A DNA stretch of 64,000 nt, taken from Streptohalobacillus salinus (GTDB lineage: Bacteria > Bacillota > Bacilli > Bacillales > Amphibacillaceae). Positions 9,963 to 17,736 of the stretch are shown in pieces (position 1 is the stretch's first letter; each line of letters begins with the position of its first letter). The notes below the pieces were generated by a model. The model saw only the letters and a list, made by a program, of their open reading frames with translations. It had not been told where the DNA came from and did not search any database. The position numbers and the translations under genes were made by a program. The stretch lies in assembly GCF_003201605.1 (NCBI RefSeq), contig NZ_QJJR01000004.1, positions 186,001-250,000 of the forward strand. Reading direction: 5' to 3'.

Positions 9963-10502
9963 ATGAAAAAAATCGTTCTTGTTCGTCATTGTCATGCAGA
10001 AGGTCAACATAAAGATACCCCACTGACTAATTTAGGGGTGAACCAAGCCCGTCGTTTGGCTGAATACTTAGAAAAAGAAGAATTGTTTCCGAAAAAAGTA
10101 ATCACAAGTCCTTACATGCGAGCAGTAGAAACCATTCGTCCTTATGCAAGAAAACATGATGTCAAAATTGAGCGAGATCCTCGCTTGCAAGAACGAATTT
10201 TGAGTGATGAGCCTGTTGATGATTGGATGGCAGTTGTAAAAGAATCCTTTGAAGACCCAAATTATAAGTTACCTGGTGGCGAATCAGCGACCGATGCTTT
10301 AAAGCGGTTTAAAACAGTGATTGACGAGGTTAATGAAGATGATGAGCCGGTTATTCTTGTTACGCATGGCAATCTCTTGGGTCTGTACTTACATGAAATT
10401 AACCCAGACTATAACTTTGGTGATTGGCAAGTCCTTAAAAATCCCGATGTTTTTATCGTCCATATTGATGGCGATCATAGAGAAGTAAATCACGTTTGGT
10501 AA
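9963..10502 (+). CDS. Histidine phosphatase superfamily protein
   Basis: A 179-aa phosphatase of the phosphoglycerate mutase-like superfamily. The N-terminal VLVRHCHAEG carries the catalytic His at residue 9, with Cys-His where many members have Gly-Glu. It is followed by the phosphate-binding Arg in TSPYMRAVET and the second catalytic His in ILVTHGNLLG. It is short and lacks the mutase insertion, so it is more likely a broad phosphatase than a glycolytic mutase. The substrate is unknown. The ATG follows GGGAGATGAGCTC. Confidence 0.88.
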   Translation: MKKIVLVRHCHAEGQHKDTPLTNLGVNQARRLAEYLEKEELFPKKVITSPYMRAVETIRPYARKHDVKIERDPRLQERILSDEPVDDWMAVVKESFEDPNYKLPGGESATDALKRFKTVIDEVNEDDEPVILVTHGNLLGLYLHEINPDYNFGDWQVLKNPDVFIVHIDGDHREVNHVW

Positions 10503-10557
10503 TTGCTCATGGGATAAGTGGGCAGTGAACTTAAAGTAGATAAGGAGGCGTAGCCGT

Positions 10558-10797
10558 ATGGCATTTGTTATTACGTCAGGATGTATTGGTGAAAAAGCGG
10601 GAGAGTGTCAAGAAGTGTGTCCCGTAGACTGTATTGAAGAGGGCGATGAGATGTACTTTATCGACCCAGATATTTGTATTGATTGTGGCGCATGTGAAGC
10701 GGTATGTCCGGTTGATGCGATTTTCATGGAAGATGAAGTGCCAGAAGATGAGCACGAATATATCGCACTGAATCGTCAGTTTTTTGAAGAAAGCTAA
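10558..10797 (+). CDS. fdxA: Ferredoxin, 7Fe ([3Fe-4S][4Fe-4S]) type
   Basis: A 79-aa electron carrier with a Cys set at residues 9, 17, 21, 25, 40, 43, 46 and 50. The spacing C9-x7-C17-x3-C21-x3-C25 lacks the second Cys of a regular CxxCxxC, while C40IDCGACEAVCP is complete. This is the pattern of 7Fe ferredoxins. The tail is strongly acidic (DEVPEDEHEY). The ATG follows AAGGAGGCG. A terminator hairpin follows at once, so the gene is monocistronic. The redox partner cannot be told from this context. Confidence 0.9.
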   Translation: MAFVITSGCIGEKAGECQEVCPVDCIEEGDEMYFIDPDICIDCGACEAVCPVDAIFMEDEVPEDEHEYIALNRQFFEES

Positions 10798-10822
10798 AAA
10801 GTATGTCTTAGATCAATGCAAC

Positions 10823-10863
10823 GAAAAGGCCGTATCCACTTATCGATGGACACGGTCTTTTGG
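10823..10863. terminator. Bidirectional terminator
   Basis: A stem of the form AAAAGGCCGTATCCA / TGGACACGGTCTTTT with two mismatches and an 8-nt loop. It lies between the convergent ferredoxin and acylphosphatase genes, with T-runs on both strands. Confidence 0.85.
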
Positions 10864-10875
10864 TTTGTTTTTTTC

Positions 10876-11157
10876 TTAATGAATGACTTTGAATTCATTA
10901 AAACCTGATAATTCTTCAGTCACATCAATATCAACGTTTGTTACATCAGCACTAGGGCTAGGCCCTTCTTTTAAGTGATCAATCAGTTGATAGACTTTAT
11001 CCACATCACCTTCGATTTCAACCTCAACTGAACCGTCCATTAAGTTCTTCACATAGCCAAACACACCGATTTCTTTCGCTTTCTTTTGTGTCATAAATCT
11101 AAACCCAACGCCTTGTACGCGTCCCTGTATGTTTAGGTGTGCATGCAACTGATCCAT
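10876..11157 (-). CDS. acyP: Acylphosphatase
   Basis: A 93-aa enzyme hydrolysing acyl phosphates such as acetyl phosphate or carbamoyl phosphate. The signature GRVQGVGFR near residues 13-21 contains the catalytic Arg, and GYVKNLMDGSVEVEIEG carries the catalytic Asn near residue 39. The length is normal. The ATG is preceded on the minus strand by AAGGAGTGATGGCGC. It is convergent with the ferredoxin gene and divergent from the U32 pair. Confidence 0.96.
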   Translation of the reverse strand: MDQLHAHLNIQGRVQGVGFRFMTQKKAKEIGVFGYVKNLMDGSVEVEIEGDVDKVYQLIDHLKEGPSPSADVTNVDIDVTEELSGFNEFKVIH

Positions 11158-11381
11158 GCGCCATCACTCCTTTCTTAATAACTTTAGTTATATCTTACAT
11201 TTCCCACTCAGACTCTTGATTAAACACAACTCATTTTTTTGTAGATCTGACCTTGATAGGTCGATACATTAAAAAGTTGAGTATTTATATTAAAAAGTTT
11301 AAATAGGTGTGATAAATGTCACAACTTATTTCGACTGTTTCCTTTATAATAACGATTAGACTGTATGTTGAGGTGACAAAA

Positions 11382-12308
11382 ATGACAACTGAGTATCAAC
11401 CAGAATTACAAGCAACAGCAAAAGATTTAGATGAAGCAAAACGTGTTTTAGCTGCCGGCGCCGATGCCGTATTTGTTGGGAATCAACAATTTGGAAACCG
11501 GATAGCTGGTGACTTCAGCATCGCAATGATAGAAGAAATTACGCAATTTGCCCACGAACTAGATAAAAAAGTTTATGTGATGGTCAATGCGATTTACCAT
11601 AATGAGCATTTACAGACATTACCTGATTATTTGATTGCGATTAATGACATGCAGGTCGATGGTATCGTCGCGGGTGATCAATCGATTTATCAATTACTGC
11701 AAGATTTAGACGTGAGCCTGCCACTGATCTGGAACCCAGCAACATTATCAACCAATTACCAAACTTTACGGTTTTGGTCTGCGCGTGGTCTAAGACGGGC
11801 AGCATTATCCAATGAGTTACGCCTAGATGCGTCGATTGAGATTAAGCAACATCTTGACCGTGCCGTCGATATTCAAGTGCACGGTATGACCTGTATTTTC
11901 CAATCAAAACGCAAGTTAGTTAAGAATTATTATGATCATATTGATCGACCATATGATCCGGAAATCGAACGCTATATCCGAGAAGATAAAAAATCAGAAA
12001 CCCATTATCCGATTTTTGAAGATAGCAACGGGACACACATTATGAGTACGGAAGATTTAATGATGATTGATTACCTGGATGAAATTTTAGCGGGTAAGAT
12101 AGATGGATTGAAAATTGAAGGGTTATTGAAATCGACAGACTACAATGAACAAATCGTTAAAATATATCGCGAAGCTATCGATGCGTATTTAGATGACCCA
12201 GCTGTTTATCAAATGAAAAAAGCCGGGTATCGTCAAGCAATCTATCAAATCCAACCAGACGCACGTAAGTTAAACACGGGCTTCTACTTTAAAGAACAGA
12301 TTTATTAA
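11382..12308 (+). CDS. U32 family protein, TrhP/YrrN-like
   Basis: A 308-aa U32 'peptidase' family protein, the shorter member of the pair known in Bacillales as YrrN. By homology it is thought to act with its partner in prephenate-dependent 5-hydroxyuridine formation at tRNA position 34. Visible features are AAGADAVFVGNQQFGNR, HGMTCIFQSKRKLVKNY and the C-terminal DGLKIEGLLKS. It lacks the Cys-rich segment of its larger partner. ATG at 11382 with GAGGTGA is chosen; the upstream in-frame ATG at 11316 would add 22 residues and has no RBS. The partner starts 15 bases downstream. Confidence 0.88.
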   Translation: MTTEYQPELQATAKDLDEAKRVLAAGADAVFVGNQQFGNRIAGDFSIAMIEEITQFAHELDKKVYVMVNAIYHNEHLQTLPDYLIAINDMQVDGIVAGDQSIYQLLQDLDVSLPLIWNPATLSTNYQTLRFWSARGLRRAALSNELRLDASIEIKQHLDRAVDIQVHGMTCIFQSKRKLVKNYYDHIDRPYDPEIERYIREDKKSETHYPIFEDSNGTHIMSTEDLMMIDYLDEILAGKIDGLKIEGLLKSTDYNEQIVKIYREAIDAYLDDPAVYQMKKAGYRQAIYQIQPDARKLNTGFYFKEQIY

Positions 12309-12323
12309 AAAGGGGTAAGGAAA

Positions 12324-13550
12324 ATGCAGAAACTTAAACAAAAACCAGAGTTACTTGCCCCGGCAGGTAACCTAGAAAAATTAAAATTTGCTATCCATTA
12401 CGGCGCGGATGCGGTCTATATTGGTGGAAAACAGTTCGGCTTACGGTCAAATGCGGGAAACTTCACTTTTGAGGAAATGGCTGAAGGCGTTGCCTTTGCG
12501 AAACAATACAATGCGAAAGTTTATGTGGCGACAAACATCATTGCCCATAACGAAAATTTAGCGGGTGCCGCTGACTACTTCAAGAAACTTTACGAAATAG
12601 GGATTTCAGCTGTCATCGCCGCTGATCCTGCGCTCATTCAGGCATGTAAAGAAGCAGCACCAGACCTTGAGGTCCACATTTCGACGCAAGCTTCGATTGC
12701 TAACTGGAAGACCGCTGAGTTCTGGAAGAACGAAGGCTCACCACGGGTCGTGTTAGCACGCGAAGTATCTGTGGCAGAAATTCGTGAAATGAAAGAAAAA
12801 GTGGACATTGAAATCGAAGCGTTTATTCATGGGGCCATGTGTATTTCCTATTCGGGTCGCTGCGTTCTAAGCAACCATATGACTTCACGTGATGCGAATC
12901 GTGGTGGCTGTGCGCAGTCATGTCGTTGGAAGTATGATTTATTCGAAAACGGCGTTGAAACCGACACAGAAGTCTCAGAAGAAGCAGAGGAACTCTATAC
13001 AATGAGCTCGCAAGATTTAAGTATGGTTGAACATTTACCTGATTTAATCGAGGCGGGTGTGGATTCACTGAAAATTGAAGGACGGATGAAGTCGATTCAC
13101 TATGTTGCAACAGTAGTTAACGTCTACCGCACAATTATTGATGCTTATTTTGAAGACCCTGATAATTATCAGTTGAAACAGGAATGGGTCGATGAAATTT
13201 GGAAAGCTGCTCAGCGCAACCTTTCAACGGCATTTTATTACGGTGAACCGACCTCCAAAGATCAATTATATGGGAAACCAGAGCGTCTACCGAAATATGA
13301 TTTCGCAGGACTTGTCTTAGATTATGACGCCACAACACAAATCGCCACCATTCAACAGCGTAACAACTTTGGTGTGGGAGATGACGTCGAGTTCTTTGGC
13401 CCGAACTTTCATCATTTCAAGCAAACAATCACCGAATTGTATGATGAAAAAGGCGAACCCCTTGAACGGGCAAAACATGCGATGATGATCACGAAAGTAA
13501 AAGTAGACCAACCTGTTGTCTATTTAGAAATGATGCGCAAACAAAAATAA
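12324..13550 (+). CDS. trhP: U32 family protein, TrhP/YrrO-like
   Basis: A 408-aa U32 family protein, the larger partner of the preceding gene. It shows PELLAPAGNLEKLKFAI.YGADAVYIGG, the family signature EAFIHGAMCISYSGRC.LSNH, a Cys pair in GGCAQSCRW, and DSLKIEGRMKS, all typical of TrhP/YrrO. The conserved cysteines are those proposed to bind an Fe-S cluster. In E. coli and B. subtilis members install 5-hydroxyuridine at the tRNA wobble base using prephenate. The ATG follows AAGGGGTAAGG. A strong terminator closes the two-gene operon. Confidence 0.9.
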   Translation: MQKLKQKPELLAPAGNLEKLKFAIHYGADAVYIGGKQFGLRSNAGNFTFEEMAEGVAFAKQYNAKVYVATNIIAHNENLAGAADYFKKLYEIGISAVIAADPALIQACKEAAPDLEVHISTQASIANWKTAEFWKNEGSPRVVLAREVSVAEIREMKEKVDIEIEAFIHGAMCISYSGRCVLSNHMTSRDANRGGCAQSCRWKYDLFENGVETDTEVSEEAEELYTMSSQDLSMVEHLPDLIEAGVDSLKIEGRMKSIHYVATVVNVYRTIIDAYFEDPDNYQLKQEWVDEIWKAAQRNLSTAFYYGEPTSKDQLYGKPERLPKYDFAGLVLDYDATTQIATIQQRNNFGVGDDVEFFGPNFHHFKQTITELYDEKGEPLERAKHAMMITKVKVDQPVVYLEMMRKQK

Positions 13551-13558
13551 TCACTTTT

Positions 13559-13592
13559 AAAAACGCCTAAGTCAGTGACTTAGGCGTTTTTA
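13559..13592 (+). terminator. Rho-independent terminator of the U32 operon
   Basis: A perfect stem AAAACGCCTAAGTCA / TGACTTAGGCGTTTT with almost no loop and a T-tract, starting 8 bases after the stop. Confidence 0.92.
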
Positions 13593-13734
13593 GTGATCAA
13601 GTCTATGGGAACGCTTGGGCCCTCTCGCTTGCTAGAAAGCAGACTGGCCTGCATAAATTAATGACAACTAAGGCAACACCTGACGGTCCACACGCGTATT
13701 TGCTTCTGTGTCAGGCGGGACTAATAGCTCTTTT

Positions 13735-13771
13735 AAACCCTTAGCAAACGCTACTCATTCACTAAGGGTTT
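13735..13771. repeat. 10-bp inverted repeat in a gene-free stretch
   Basis: AAACCCTTAG / CTAAGGGTTT with a 17-nt loop. The stretch 13593-13854 holds no gene that I can see; a second loose pair (CCTGAC / GTCAGG) lies just upstream. It may serve as a weak terminator for the convergent DUF5412 gene or be a remnant. Confidence 0.45.
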
Positions 13772-13854
13772 GCATCAAGCTAGGAGTTTTTAAACATAGG
13801 ATGAAGACTCGTGTTGCTCTGTTTATAATGCTATCAGAAAAAAGAGAGATCTAG

Positions 13855-14376
13855 CTAGTCTCGGAACGTGTTGCCTTTACTCAAATCAAGTAAATGATTG
13901 TTAATGCTTACCACATGCTCGCTCTGCCATTCTACCTCGATGCTATCCTGATTATTATCATGGTAGAGGTTCTTTTTAAACCACAATGGCCCGTTTAATA
14001 CGCCTTGTACAGATAGTGAACTAGCCGCACCACCATTAAGTGTGTAAAATTCGATCGTATAGGTTGAACCGGGTGATTGTGAAGTAACAATCGCTTCTTT
14101 TGCATACACATTCACGAATAGTCCGAGTATGAGGGTGACAGAAAGAATGCAGGAAAAAAATATACTCAGCCAGCTTCTGATACGTGCAGCTTTACTTGTT
14201 TTATCTCTAAATCCAAGTAATCCAATAATCAAGGTGAGAAGTGAGAGGAAAAACAACACAAGTACAGGTGGAGCAATTGACCAAATTTGATTAATTGAAG
14301 CATAATATGCATGAATAGAAACGATTAAGAGGAAGATGGACGAATAGAATGCCCAATAATTATACTTTTTCATCAA
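13855..14376 (-). CDS. DUF5412-like membrane protein
   Basis: A 173-aa protein with three hydrophobic segments in the first 115 residues and an extracytoplasmic C-terminal domain. The C-terminal pattern YTIEFYTLNGGAASS, GPLWFKKNLYH and VEWQSEHVVSINNHLLDL matches what I recall of the DUF5412 family of Bacillales membrane proteins (function unknown). The minus-strand start is preceded by AGGGGGTGATTTTTTG. It is monocistronic. The 353 bases between it and the divergent carotenoid gene show no further gene. Confidence 0.75.
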   Translation of the reverse strand: MMKKYNYWAFYSSIFLLIVSIHAYYASINQIWSIAPPVLVLFFLSLLTLIIGLLGFRDKTSKAARIRSWLSIFFSCILSVTLILGLFVNVYAKEAIVTSQSPGSTYTIEFYTLNGGAASSLSVQGVLNGPLWFKKNLYHDNNQDSIEVEWQSEHVVSINNHLLDLSKGNTFRD

Positions 14377-14729
14377 AAAATCACCCCCTTATTCGCTATT
14401 AAAATCATCAACACTGTGAAGGGTTTTATGATCTTAATTAATGTTTGAATAGTTAAGACTAGCTTAATTTTATAATGACATTAGTCGAGTTTAACATATT
14501 TTTTTAGTTCATTGCATTAACTTTCAAATTGGATGGTTCACACGGTTGAATCTTAATAAGTACAACTATTGAAATAACTGAAAGTAGACGAAACCATTTA
14601 ATCGTGGTGTCATAGACTTACCATCATTGATCGATTTAGATATTGTTCATACGATGAAGGTTAAGAATGCTTAGATAGGGTATAGTAGCCTAAGTAGTTA
14701 TACGTATCGTATACATGGGAGGTTTCTCG

Positions 14730-15455
14730 ATGAAAAACCCAATTATATTGCCGTTATTTCTCATCTGGTATACCATAGGTTTTATGCTTCAAGTGTTCTT
14801 TACTGTACCGGAGGATTTAGCCTTTTCTAAACCTATCTTTTTGATCTTATATGGTTTAAGCATGATTGAATTTCTGTGGCGGTATCAACGACGTGATCGA
14901 CGGTTACTTATTGGTTTAGGAATTGTTGCTTTATCAACGTTCTTTATTGAGGTATTAAGCGTTGAAACTGGTTTTCCATTCGGTGATTATGATTACTATT
15001 CAACACTCGGCCCCCGCATTCTCGGTGTTCCTTTCACCATTGCCTTAGCTTGGGTTGGTGTGTTATTAAATGCGTTATTATTGTCCTCACAACAAAATAA
15101 GTGGTTGCGTGCACTTGAAACAGGCTTTTGGATTGTGATCATGGATTTGATTTTAGATCCGGTGGCTGTCTTTGAACATTACTGGGTGTGGAGTCAACCG
15201 GGATCATTTAGTTATTTTGGTATTCCCATCACCAATTTTATTAGCTGGTTTATTGTGGGTGCCTTGTTGAGTTTATTGTTTCCGTTATACAAACGTTCTG
15301 CTCAAATGCATCGCGCGGTTATCTTTGTCTTTCAACTGATGTTGTTTTTATTTGGCATGCTTAGTGTTCGTCATGGTGAGTTTATCATTGGTGCCATGAG
15401 CTTAAGCTTTATTGCGTTAGTGGAGGGAAAGTTTCGCTACGCTATCCGAAAATAA
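14730..15455 (+). CDS. Carotenoid biosynthesis protein (DUF422/CruF family)
   Basis: A 241-aa integral membrane protein with about seven hydrophobic helices. Family marks are VETGFPFGDYDYY, LGPRILGVPFTIALAW and MDLILDPVAV....WVW, typical of DUF422 carotenoid 1,2-hydratase-type proteins (CruF). These act on acyclic C30-C50 carotenoids in the membrane. ATG at 14730 is chosen because GGGAGG at 14717-14722 gives normal spacing, and the ATG at 14715 overlaps that site. A remnant of a phytoene/diapophytoene desaturase follows 130 bases downstream, so the pathway here may be broken and this gene may be a relic. Confidence 0.85.
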   Translation: MKNPIILPLFLIWYTIGFMLQVFFTVPEDLAFSKPIFLILYGLSMIEFLWRYQRRDRRLLIGLGIVALSTFFIEVLSVETGFPFGDYDYYSTLGPRILGVPFTIALAWVGVLLNALLLSSQQNKWLRALETGFWIVIMDLILDPVAVFEHYWVWSQPGSFSYFGIPITNFISWFIVGALLSLLFPLYKRSAQMHRAVIFVFQLMLFLFGMLSVRHGEFIIGAMSLSFIALVEGKFRYAIRK

Positions 15456-15586
15456 AAGGGCGTCAGTTTCGTCAGTGGTTTTACACATTTGAAGGAACGT
15501 TTCAGTGGGACGTTTTGACAGCTTGACGTTTGGAGAAGCCGTAAACGTTTGAGACAACTCAGATGTTGAGAGGATGGGTTTGGTCA

Positions 15587-15894
15587 ATGAAACAAACCCT
15601 TATTGTTGGTGCTGGCCTTGGTGGTCTAAGTGCCGTAATTAAATTAGCTTATGCTGGTCAGGCAAGTGGCCATTTTGGAGAAGGAAAGTGAAGTAAGGAG
15701 GAGAAGAATCGCCTTTGGGCAAGCGCTGGCTTACTTACTGCATGTCATCGATTGCTTTTTCTCAAGCTTTTTTTAAGGTAGCTAAAAAAAAGCCTAGATA
15801 TGATCAGTTATACTTTGTCGCTAGATCGATACATCCTGGCGGTTAGGTACTACTTGTTACATGCTCAGGACAACTTGTTGCAGATGATGGATTA
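15587..15894 (+). pseudogene. Deleted and frameshifted phytoene/diapophytoene desaturase (CrtN/CrtI type)
   Basis: ATG at 15587 opens MKQTLIVGAGLGGLSAVIKL, the FAD-binding N-terminus of CrtN/CrtI desaturases. After LAYAG a frameshift moves the match to QVAILEKESEV, which completes the dinucleotide-binding beta-alpha-beta fold. At 15799-15880 a third segment reads DQLYFVARSIHPGG, a stop, then VLLVTCSGQLVADD, matching the C-terminal end (LYFVGAS.HPGGGVPIV...A). About 430 middle residues of a normal desaturase are missing. The gene therefore suffered an internal deletion, a frameshift and a stop. It lies directly after the DUF422 carotenoid gene. Confidence 0.82.
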
Positions 15895-15931
15895 AAACAC
15901 AGTCAACCATGATAAGCGGTTGACTGTGTTT
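15895..15931. terminator. Rho-independent terminator after the desaturase relic
   Basis: A perfect 14-bp stem AAACACAGTCAACC / GGTTGACTGTGTTT with a 9-nt loop, directly after the relic's C-terminal segment. This supports the view that it once ended a carotenoid operon. Confidence 0.9.
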
Positions 15932-16051
15932 GCTCTTGTTGTTATCTCAGACAAAAAATAATGAGCACAGCTTTTACTTTTTAACGTTGTAAGCTAAAAT
16001 AAAGAGACAGTTAGATAAATCATTACAGATAAATGAAGGTGAGGCAGTTCG

Positions 16052-16453
16052 ATGTTTTTAAAAGCAATATATATAATCATGGGGTCAATTTCCCTTGTTC
16101 TGGGTGTGATCGGCATGGTGTTGCCGGTATTACCAACAACGCCATTTCTTTTACTTACAGCCTACTTCTATGTGCGAAGTTCTCAGCGTTTGCATCGATG
16201 GTTGCTTAATCATCGAATATTTGGCGCGTATATTCGTAACTACATTAAATACCGTGCCATTCCAAAGCGGACAAAACAACTGGCAATCGTATTACTTTGG
16301 GTGTCAATGACGCTCACATTATTGATTGTACCTTTAGTTGCCGTAAGGGTAATGCTTATCATCATCGCAAGTATTGTAACTTTCTATATCTTTAATTTAC
16401 GCACGTTAACTGCAACCGTTATTGAACAAAGGAATAGCGGGGATAGGGAATAA
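16052..16453 (+). CDS. YbaN family (DUF454) membrane protein
   Basis: A 133-aa protein of the DUF454/YbaN family. An N-terminal membrane helix contains GVIGMVLPVLPTTPFLLL, followed by the basic segment SSQRLHRWLLNHRIFGAYIRNY and two closely spaced C-terminal helices. This order is diagnostic. Function is unknown; members are small inner-membrane proteins. The ATG follows GGTGAGGCAGTTCG. It stands alone, with no strong terminator before the toxin locus. Confidence 0.9.
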   Translation: MFLKAIYIIMGSISLVLGVIGMVLPVLPTTPFLLLTAYFYVRSSQRLHRWLLNHRIFGAYIRNYIKYRAIPKRTKQLAIVLLWVSMTLTLLIVPLVAVRVMLIIIASIVTFYIFNLRTLTATVIEQRNSGDRE

Positions 16454-16516
16454 GAATGAGGATTTAACGGGTACGAAAATACGTTCGCATTCGACTGGAT
16501 TCAATGCCACGTAGTA

Positions 16517-16525
16517 TGTTATAAT
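16517..16525 (+). promoter_or_regulatory. Extended -10 promoter of the toxin gene
   Basis: TGTTATAAT (TG-n-TATAAT) about 76 bases before the toxin ATG. The -35 region is poor, as is common for extended -10 promoters. The same nonamer occurs at the end of csn2 before the CRISPR array. Confidence 0.55.
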
Positions 16526-16600
16526 TTTACCAATAGATTTACTAACTCATGGGCGGTTCAGTACTCACCCTACCTTTTCTTCGAAAGGGGGTGATGCTGC

Positions 16601-16687
16601 ATGACGGTATTTGAAACGTTAACCATCATGATTAATTTTTCTGTGTTGATCGTTGCAGTACTTGCCGTTAACAACACAAAAAAATAA
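16601..16687 (+). CDS. Putative holin-like type I toxin (Fst/TxpA-like), 28 aa
   Basis: The short ORF MTVFETLTIMINFSVLIVAV... ends in NNTKK. It has a conserved start (M-T/S-V-x-E-x-L-x-x-M), one membrane helix and a basic tail. This is the usual pattern of the 'putative holin-like toxin' peptides of Firmicutes, which damage the membrane unless silenced by an antisense RNA. A strong ribosome site AAAGGGGGTGATGCTGC precedes the ATG. A hairpin immediately after the stop ends in a T-run on the minus strand, inside the last codons. Near-identical GTACT(C/G)ACCC elements lie at 16561-16570 and 16730-16739. The arrangement resembles the convergent par/fst loci. Confidence 0.75.
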   Translation: MTVFETLTIMINFSVLIVAVLAVNNTKK

Positions 16688-16760
16688 TCCGCCTATGAGT
16701 TTGAGACCTCGGCGGATTATTATGTCGATGTACTGACCCCCTTGAAGGGAGTAAGTCTAT
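16678..16760 (-). ncRNA. Putative antisense antitoxin RNA of the holin-like toxin
   Basis: The hairpin AATAATCCGCC / GGCGGATTATT (16683-16721) is followed on the minus strand by seven T's (16678-16684), so a minus-strand RNA should end inside the toxin 3' end. That RNA would carry the complement of the GTACTGACCC element at 16730-16739, and this can pair with the similar element in the toxin mRNA leader at 16561-16570, next to the ribosome site. The minus-strand -10 candidate CATAAT is at 16759-16764; no good -35 is seen. The RNA is inferred from architecture, and its 5' end is uncertain. Confidence 0.45.
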
Positions 16761-16763
16761 TAT

Positions 16764-16796
16764 GCTGTTAGTGTTGGCGCACTAGCAGCTTTTTTT
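16764..16796 (+). terminator. Rho-independent terminator downstream of the toxin locus
   Basis: Stem GCTGTTAGTG / CACTAGCAGC (one mismatch) with a 6-nt loop and seven T's. The stretch 16797-17158 that follows has no recognisable gene. Confidence 0.8.
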
Positions 16797-17158
16797 ATGG
16801 TAATGCATACGTTTTGAAATCACTCAATTGATTGTGTGAACGAGTTTCTATAGTTAGATTATAACGAATGTATATCATGAAAACAACTATTTTGTAATCG
16901 AAAGAGAGATCGATTGATTTATTTTTAGACCACGGGGCATCACATGCGATGAATATCGTGTTTACACGAATGAAATGATTAGTTGCTTTGTTAAAGGTAG
17001 CAAGATAAATCGGATGCAGAATTACCAAGAAGATTTTTTAATAAGTAAGCACTATATTTTTGTTTAATGTCAACATCATCTAACTGAAGAGAAGGTGTCA
17101 GTTATTTAGAAGCTAAAAGCTATTAAAAGATAAAAAAATATGAATGGGGCGTACTTAA

Positions 17159-17641
17159 GTGGATTCTGAAAAGTTATTATTAGAAATGTTTCGAGACATC
17201 GAGGATCTTGATCTTTCTATAAAGGGTTATGAAGACCAAAATAAAGATTATGAAGCGATCCTAGTGGAAATTAATCAAACGTTATACCGGTGTCGACGCG
17301 CTAAATTAACACCAAAGAAAAAAGGTTACTTTGTGGCACTGTGGGAAAAGAATAAATTTAATAAGAATCAAACTTATAATGATCAGAATATGCCTGGAAA
17401 ACTAATCATCACTGTGATCGACGGTCCTCAAATCGGTCTGTTTATTATTCCAAGGTGGACCTTAATAGAAAAAGGTATTTTACAAACTGCGAGTCAAAAA
17501 GGAAAGATGGCATTTAGAATTTATCCGCCGTGGTCGAAAGATTTAAATGATACGGCCAGTCAAACACAGACGTGGCAACTTGATTATTTTATTGACTTGT
17601 CAGATGTGGTTGATGCTAAAAAAATCCGGCAATTAATATAG
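17159..17641 (+). CDS. MepB family protein
   Basis: A 160-aa protein with the pattern YRCRRAKLTPKKKGYFVALWEK, GPQIGLFIIPRWTLIEKGIL, GKMAFRIYPPW and QTWQLDYFIDL, which is typical of the MepB family. The family is named after the third gene of the S. aureus mepRAB operon and has no established function. No membrane segment is present. GTG is the start, with GGGGCG nine bases upstream. Here it is not accompanied by a MepA efflux pump or MepR regulator. It is convergent with the chemotaxis gene. Confidence 0.88.
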   Translation: MDSEKLLLEMFRDIEDLDLSIKGYEDQNKDYEAILVEINQTLYRCRRAKLTPKKKGYFVALWEKNKFNKNQTYNDQNMPGKLIITVIDGPQIGLFIIPRWTLIEKGILQTASQKGKMAFRIYPPWSKDLNDTASQTQTWQLDYFIDLSDVVDAKKIRQLI

Positions 17642-17683
17642 CTAATTAAATAAAAGAGGGTGGATCCTCTAACGTGGTGATAA

Positions 17684-17714
17684 AACCCGTCTTCATGAAA
17701 GCGAAAGACGGGTT
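17684..17714 (-). terminator. Terminator of the H-NOX chemotaxis gene
   Basis: A 10-bp stem AACCCGTCTT / AAGACGGGTT. On the minus strand it is followed by TTATC, about 23 bases after the MCP stop. Confidence 0.75.
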
Positions 17715-17736
17715 AAATCAATTATTGCTAATAACT

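Noticed and set aside
11316-11381. N-terminal extension of the first U32 protein
   Set aside because: The extension lies in the promoter/leader region, has no RBS and no family counterpart; ATG 11382 has a good RBS.
16795-17028. 77-residue minus-strand frame between toxin locus and mepB
   Set aside because: Begins far from any ribosome site and ends at the terminator of the toxin locus; no protein-like features.
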